From an uncultured Bacilli bacterium (GTDB lineage: Bacteria > Bacillota_I > Bacilli_A > RF39 > UBA660), in assembly GCA_944336815.1 (NCBI GenBank), contig CALVLG010000046.1, positions 1-7,907 on the forward strand: a stretch of 7,907 nt of DNA, written 5' to 3'. The position numbers were made by a program, and so were the translations under genes. Below, piece after piece: positions 5,623 to 7,907 of the stretch (position 1 is its first letter; each line of letters opens with the position of its first letter). Under the pieces are notes generated by a model. The model was given only the letters and a program-made list of their open reading frames with translations. It had not been told where the DNA came from and ran no database searches.

Positions 5623-6330
5623 ATGTTAAAAATAATTGTTGTTGAAGATAAAAAAGAACATCAAAAAAACGTTAGACGAATACTAACTAAATTAAGTGTT
5701 AAATATGATTTTGAATATATTCCTAAATATTATTTTCATTATTGCAAAGAACTACATGAAGAAATTAAAGACCGAAGTAATCGGAAAATATATCTTTTAG
5801 ATATTGAACTTGAACAAAGTTTAAGTGGCATTGAGATAGCCGAATTAATTAGAGAAGAAGACTGGGATAGCGAAATTATTTTTTTGACTAGTCATGATCA
5901 ACAATTTGAAGCTGTCCATCGTAATGTCTTAAATGTTTTTGACTTTATTGAACGTTTTATTAATATGGAAGGACGTTTAGAAAAAGATTTATTAAAAATT
6001 ATTCGTAAAAAAGATGATAACAGGATTTTAAAAATATCCGGCCCTCATGTTGAAATCGAACTGCATTTGAAAAATATTACATACATTGATCGTGAAGAAC
6101 GAAAAAGCATTATTCATGCTCATGGCAATACTTTTAAAACCAATTTGTCATTAGAACAATTAGAAGAATTTTTAGATTCACGCTTTATTAGAACGCATCG
6201 AAGTTGTATTGTAAATAAAGAACGCATGATTGAAAAAAATTATACCGATGGTTATTTTGTTTTAGATACGGGTGAAAAAGTATATTTATTATCTAAAAAA
6301 TTTCGCGATAATGGTAATATAAATGTGTAA
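5623..6330 (+). CDS. LytTR-family DNA-binding response regulator (AgrA/ComE-like)
   Basis: This is a two-component response regulator of 235 residues. The receiver domain (1 to about 125) has the acidic pair Glu8-Asp9, phospho-acceptor Asp60 in YLLDIELEQSLSGIEIA, and Thr89 in FLTS. The invariant receiver lysine appears to be Arg111 (FDFIER), a conservative change. The LytTR DNA-binding domain (about 135-235) shows ITYIDREERKSIIHAHG, FKTNLSLEQLEEFL and the hallmark FIRTHRSCIVN (188-198). ATG 5623 is chosen because the upstream in-frame ATG (5581) lies within the promoter; AAAGGG and AGGTG precede 5623. No sensor kinase is in view, so its signal is unknown. AgrA/ComE relatives usually answer peptide pheromones and regulate nearby genes. 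The adjacent membrane protein gene is a possible target, but this is inference. Confidence 0.9.
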   Translation: MLKIIVVEDKKEHQKNVRRILTKLSVKYDFEYIPKYYFHYCKELHEEIKDRSNRKIYLLDIELEQSLSGIEIAELIREEDWDSEIIFLTSHDQQFEAVHRNVLNVFDFIERFINMEGRLEKDLLKIIRKKDDNRILKISGPHVEIELHLKNITYIDREERKSIIHAHGNTFKTNLSLEQLEEFLDSRFIRTHRSCIVNKERMIEKNYTDGYFVLDTGEKVYLLSKKFRDNGNINV

Positions 6331-6345
6331 AAACGTCGAAAAAAG

Positions 6346-6375
6346 TTGCTGGATAATCATAAGATATGATATAGT
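6346..6375 (+). promoter_or_regulatory. Extended -10 promoter of the membrane protein gene
   Basis: TGATATAGT (6367-6375) is a TG-extended -10 box with TTGCTG (6346-6351) 18 nt upstream. An inverted repeat, ATCATA/TATGAT (6356-6361, 6365-6370) with a 3-nt gap, overlaps the -10 region. No terminator is seen after the regulator gene, so read-through from it is also likely. Confidence 0.6.
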
Positions 6376-6399
6376 TATAAAGTAAAGGAGTATTGAGTT

Positions 6400-7803
6400 A
6401 TGGAAAATGAAGAAATGAAAAATGAAACACCAGTGAATAATCAAGAAGAAATGGCAACTTTAGATAAAACAGTAGAGTATAAGCCATTAGAAAGTGGCAA
6501 AAAGAAAAATATTGGGGTTATAATTGCTGGAGTTGTGCTTGCCATTATTGCAATTGGCGCATTAGTTTGGTTCTTTGTCTTTAAAGATGCAAGTACTAAC
6601 GCTTATGAAAAATATGCTAAGGAGTTTTTTGCTGAAATTAAAAACAACTTAAATGAAGTAAAGAATTCTACTATTAATTATGATTTTGCTAGTGATGCAA
6701 TTGCCTTAGAAGGAAATGCTAGTATCAGCACTGATATGGCCGAATTAGCTTTTTTATCTGATTACACATTAAATTTTGCAACAAAAATGGATGCTAAAAA
6801 TGACAAATATGAAGTAACTTTAGGTTTGGATAATGCCACAGCTAATATTTTAGATTGGACCGTTTATGCACTTGGTAATGAATATTATTTAACTAGTGAA
6901 AAAATAACCAATGGTCTATTTTATGTGCCATTAGAAAGTACTATTGACTTAAGTGCTATGCCTGCTTATGATATAGATACTTATTTAAAAATTGTTTCAA
7001 AAGTTGAAAGTATTGTTTTAAATTATATTAAGGAAAGTACAATCACGAAAGAAAAAACAACTTATGACGGTGAAAGCGTAACAGATCATATTTTTGTTCT
7101 TGACAGTGCTAATGCCAAACGTTTTTTAAATGACTTTGCAGATAGCTTATTAGATGATGAAGAAATATTGAAAGATTTAGCTAAGATTATTTCTCTTGAT
7201 GTTACTGAATTAAAAACAACTTTAGAAGAAATCAAAAATACAGAATTCAGTAATGATGATGGTGTGACCTTCCATTTATATACGAAAGATGATGAATTAA
7301 TGGCTATGACGTTAGTTCAAGAAGAAGTAGAAGTTTTAAAAGGAACTTTTAGTGAATCAGAAAATGTTATTACTTTTGATGATGGTAACTACACCATTAC
7401 TTATAATGCTAAAGATATTAAATTCTCAGGTGTATCAAATAACGAACCATTCTTTTTATCTATTCATGAAGAAAACGCCAATAAAGGCGTTATTGAAGTT
7501 GAAAAAAACGGCATGAAAATAAAGTTTACTACTGAAATTAATAAAGAAAGTGAAAACAAAATGAATGCTAACTTTGTGATAGATATTGAAAGCAATCAAA
7601 GTGGCGAAGAAATCGCTATGTCAATCACTTTTAATGGACTTATGACTGTTGGCGGTGTGACAGTTGCCGATATTGACCCTTCTACTGCTAGAGATATTAA
7701 TGATTTAACGCCAGAAGAAGCAAACGAGATATTGATGAATTTACTAGATGCTTTAAAAGCCGATGAGAGGTTATATAACTTATTTGCAAGTTATATTGCA
7801 TAA
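6400..7803 (+). CDS. Single-pass membrane protein with large external domain, unknown function
   Basis: I recognise the architecture but not the function. The 467-residue protein has a hydrophilic acidic N-terminus (1-33), a Lys-rich stop KKK (34-36), one hydrophobic helix (about 38-61), and then a long polar region with no further membrane segment. By the positive-inside rule the N-terminus is cytosolic and the domain from about 62 onward is outside. There is no lipobox cysteine and no sortase motif; the mature region has no cysteine at all. The external part alternates amphipathic strands (LNFATKMDAK, KYEVTLGLD, IKFTTEIN, ANFVIDIE) with helices such as 195-215, a pattern reminiscent of LolA/LppX-like beta folds; this is a guess from strand pattern only. 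AAAGGAG (6384-6390) lies nine bases before ATG. Position after the LytTR gene suggests possible regulation by it or a cell-envelope role. Confidence 0.85.
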   Translation: MENEEMKNETPVNNQEEMATLDKTVEYKPLESGKKKNIGVIIAGVVLAIIAIGALVWFFVFKDASTNAYEKYAKEFFAEIKNNLNEVKNSTINYDFASDAIALEGNASISTDMAELAFLSDYTLNFATKMDAKNDKYEVTLGLDNATANILDWTVYALGNEYYLTSEKITNGLFYVPLESTIDLSAMPAYDIDTYLKIVSKVESIVLNYIKESTITKEKTTYDGESVTDHIFVLDSANAKRFLNDFADSLLDDEEILKDLAKIISLDVTELKTTLEEIKNTEFSNDDGVTFHLYTKDDELMAMTLVQEEVEVLKGTFSESENVITFDDGNYTITYNAKDIKFSGVSNNEPFFLSIHEENANKGVIEVEKNGMKIKFTTEINKESENKMNANFVIDIESNQSGEEIAMSITFNGLMTVGGVTVADIDPSTARDINDLTPEEANEILMNLLDALKADERLYNLFASYIA

Positions 7804-7807
7804 AATC

Positions 7808-7836
7808 TTTACATTATAAATAAACTTTGTTAAAAT
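7808..7836 (+). promoter_or_regulatory. Sigma-A promoter for a gene beyond the right edge
   Basis: TTTACA (7808-7813) and TAAAAT (7831-7836) are separated by 17 nt, each with one mismatch to consensus. It begins five bases after the preceding stop codon. No terminator hairpin separates it from that gene. The start site should be near 7843. Confidence 0.7.
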
Positions 7837-7842
7837 CAAATT

Positions 7843-7907
7843 GTTGATGTCGATGTTATCTTACAAATAACGGAGTCAAATCGCCTAAAAGCGTTAAAAA
7901 AAGAAGG
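7843..7907 (+). other. Foldable 5' leader of an unseen downstream gene
   Basis: The predicted transcript can form a stem: CGAT (7851-7854) with ATCG (7880-7883), then GTTAT (7855-7859) with ATAAC (7867-7871), giving a 7-nt loop and an 8-nt one-sided bulge GGAGTCAA. A second small CGC/GCG hairpin follows (7882-7893). The final AAGAAGG looks like an SD site, so the start codon is probably just outside. A seven-codon frame (ATG 7847 to TAA 7870) lies in the leader without an SD. I cannot match it to a riboswitch or ribosomal-protein leader that I know. Confidence 0.35.

Noticed and set aside
1..7907. CRISPR array, insertion sequence, phage or toxin-antitoxin system
   Set aside because: There are no regularly spaced repeats, no transposase, integrase or structural phage motifs, and no small paired toxin-like genes on either strand.

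Overview
The window comes from an AT-rich, gene-dense, low-GC Gram-positive chromosome. Promoters are sigma-A type, Shine-Dalgarno (SD) sites are strong, genes overlap by a few bases, and terminators are partly built from coding sequence. TGA is used as a stop (it ends the SufB-like gene at 1873-1875) and tryptophan is TGG, so this is not a code-4 mycoplasma. A CIRCE operator and a ClpB that lacks its N-terminal domain point to Bacilli close to the Mollicutes (Acholeplasma-like or uncultured gut 'RF39'-type lineages). That placement is inference; no marker gene fixes it.

Left part (1-251): a tRNA-Arg(CCU) gene lies on the minus strand with its own promoter. It diverges from the promoter of a plus-strand operon, and a perfect 14-bp palindrome sits between the two -35 boxes. 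The operon (252-3317) holds a SufC-type ATPase and a short SufB/SufD-type scaffold. Together these are a two-gene minimal Fe-S assembly system of the SufBC/SMS kind. They are followed by a 2,3-bisphosphoglycerate-dependent phosphoglycerate mutase and a 253-residue protein I do not recognise. Spacing is -8, -4 and +3 nt, so the four are probably co-transcribed and translationally coupled. A Rho-independent terminator closes the unit.

Middle part (3342-5548): a heat-shock unit with one gene, clpB. A CIRCE operator for HrcA overlaps a full-consensus promoter. The gene starts directly at the linker before the first AAA+ domain and ends in its own terminator.

Right part (5561-7907): a LytTR-family response regulator and a 467-residue single-pass protein with a large external domain each have a promoter with a TG-extended -10 box. 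No histidine kinase is present. The last 100 bases hold another promoter and a foldable leader for a gene beyond the window.

I see no mobile element, CRISPR array, phage gene or obvious defence system. The more unusual points are the minimal Fe-S pair tied to a glycolytic enzyme and an unknown protein, the merged CIRCE/promoter, the naturally N-domain-less ClpB, and the unknown proteins at 2556-3317 and 6400-7803.
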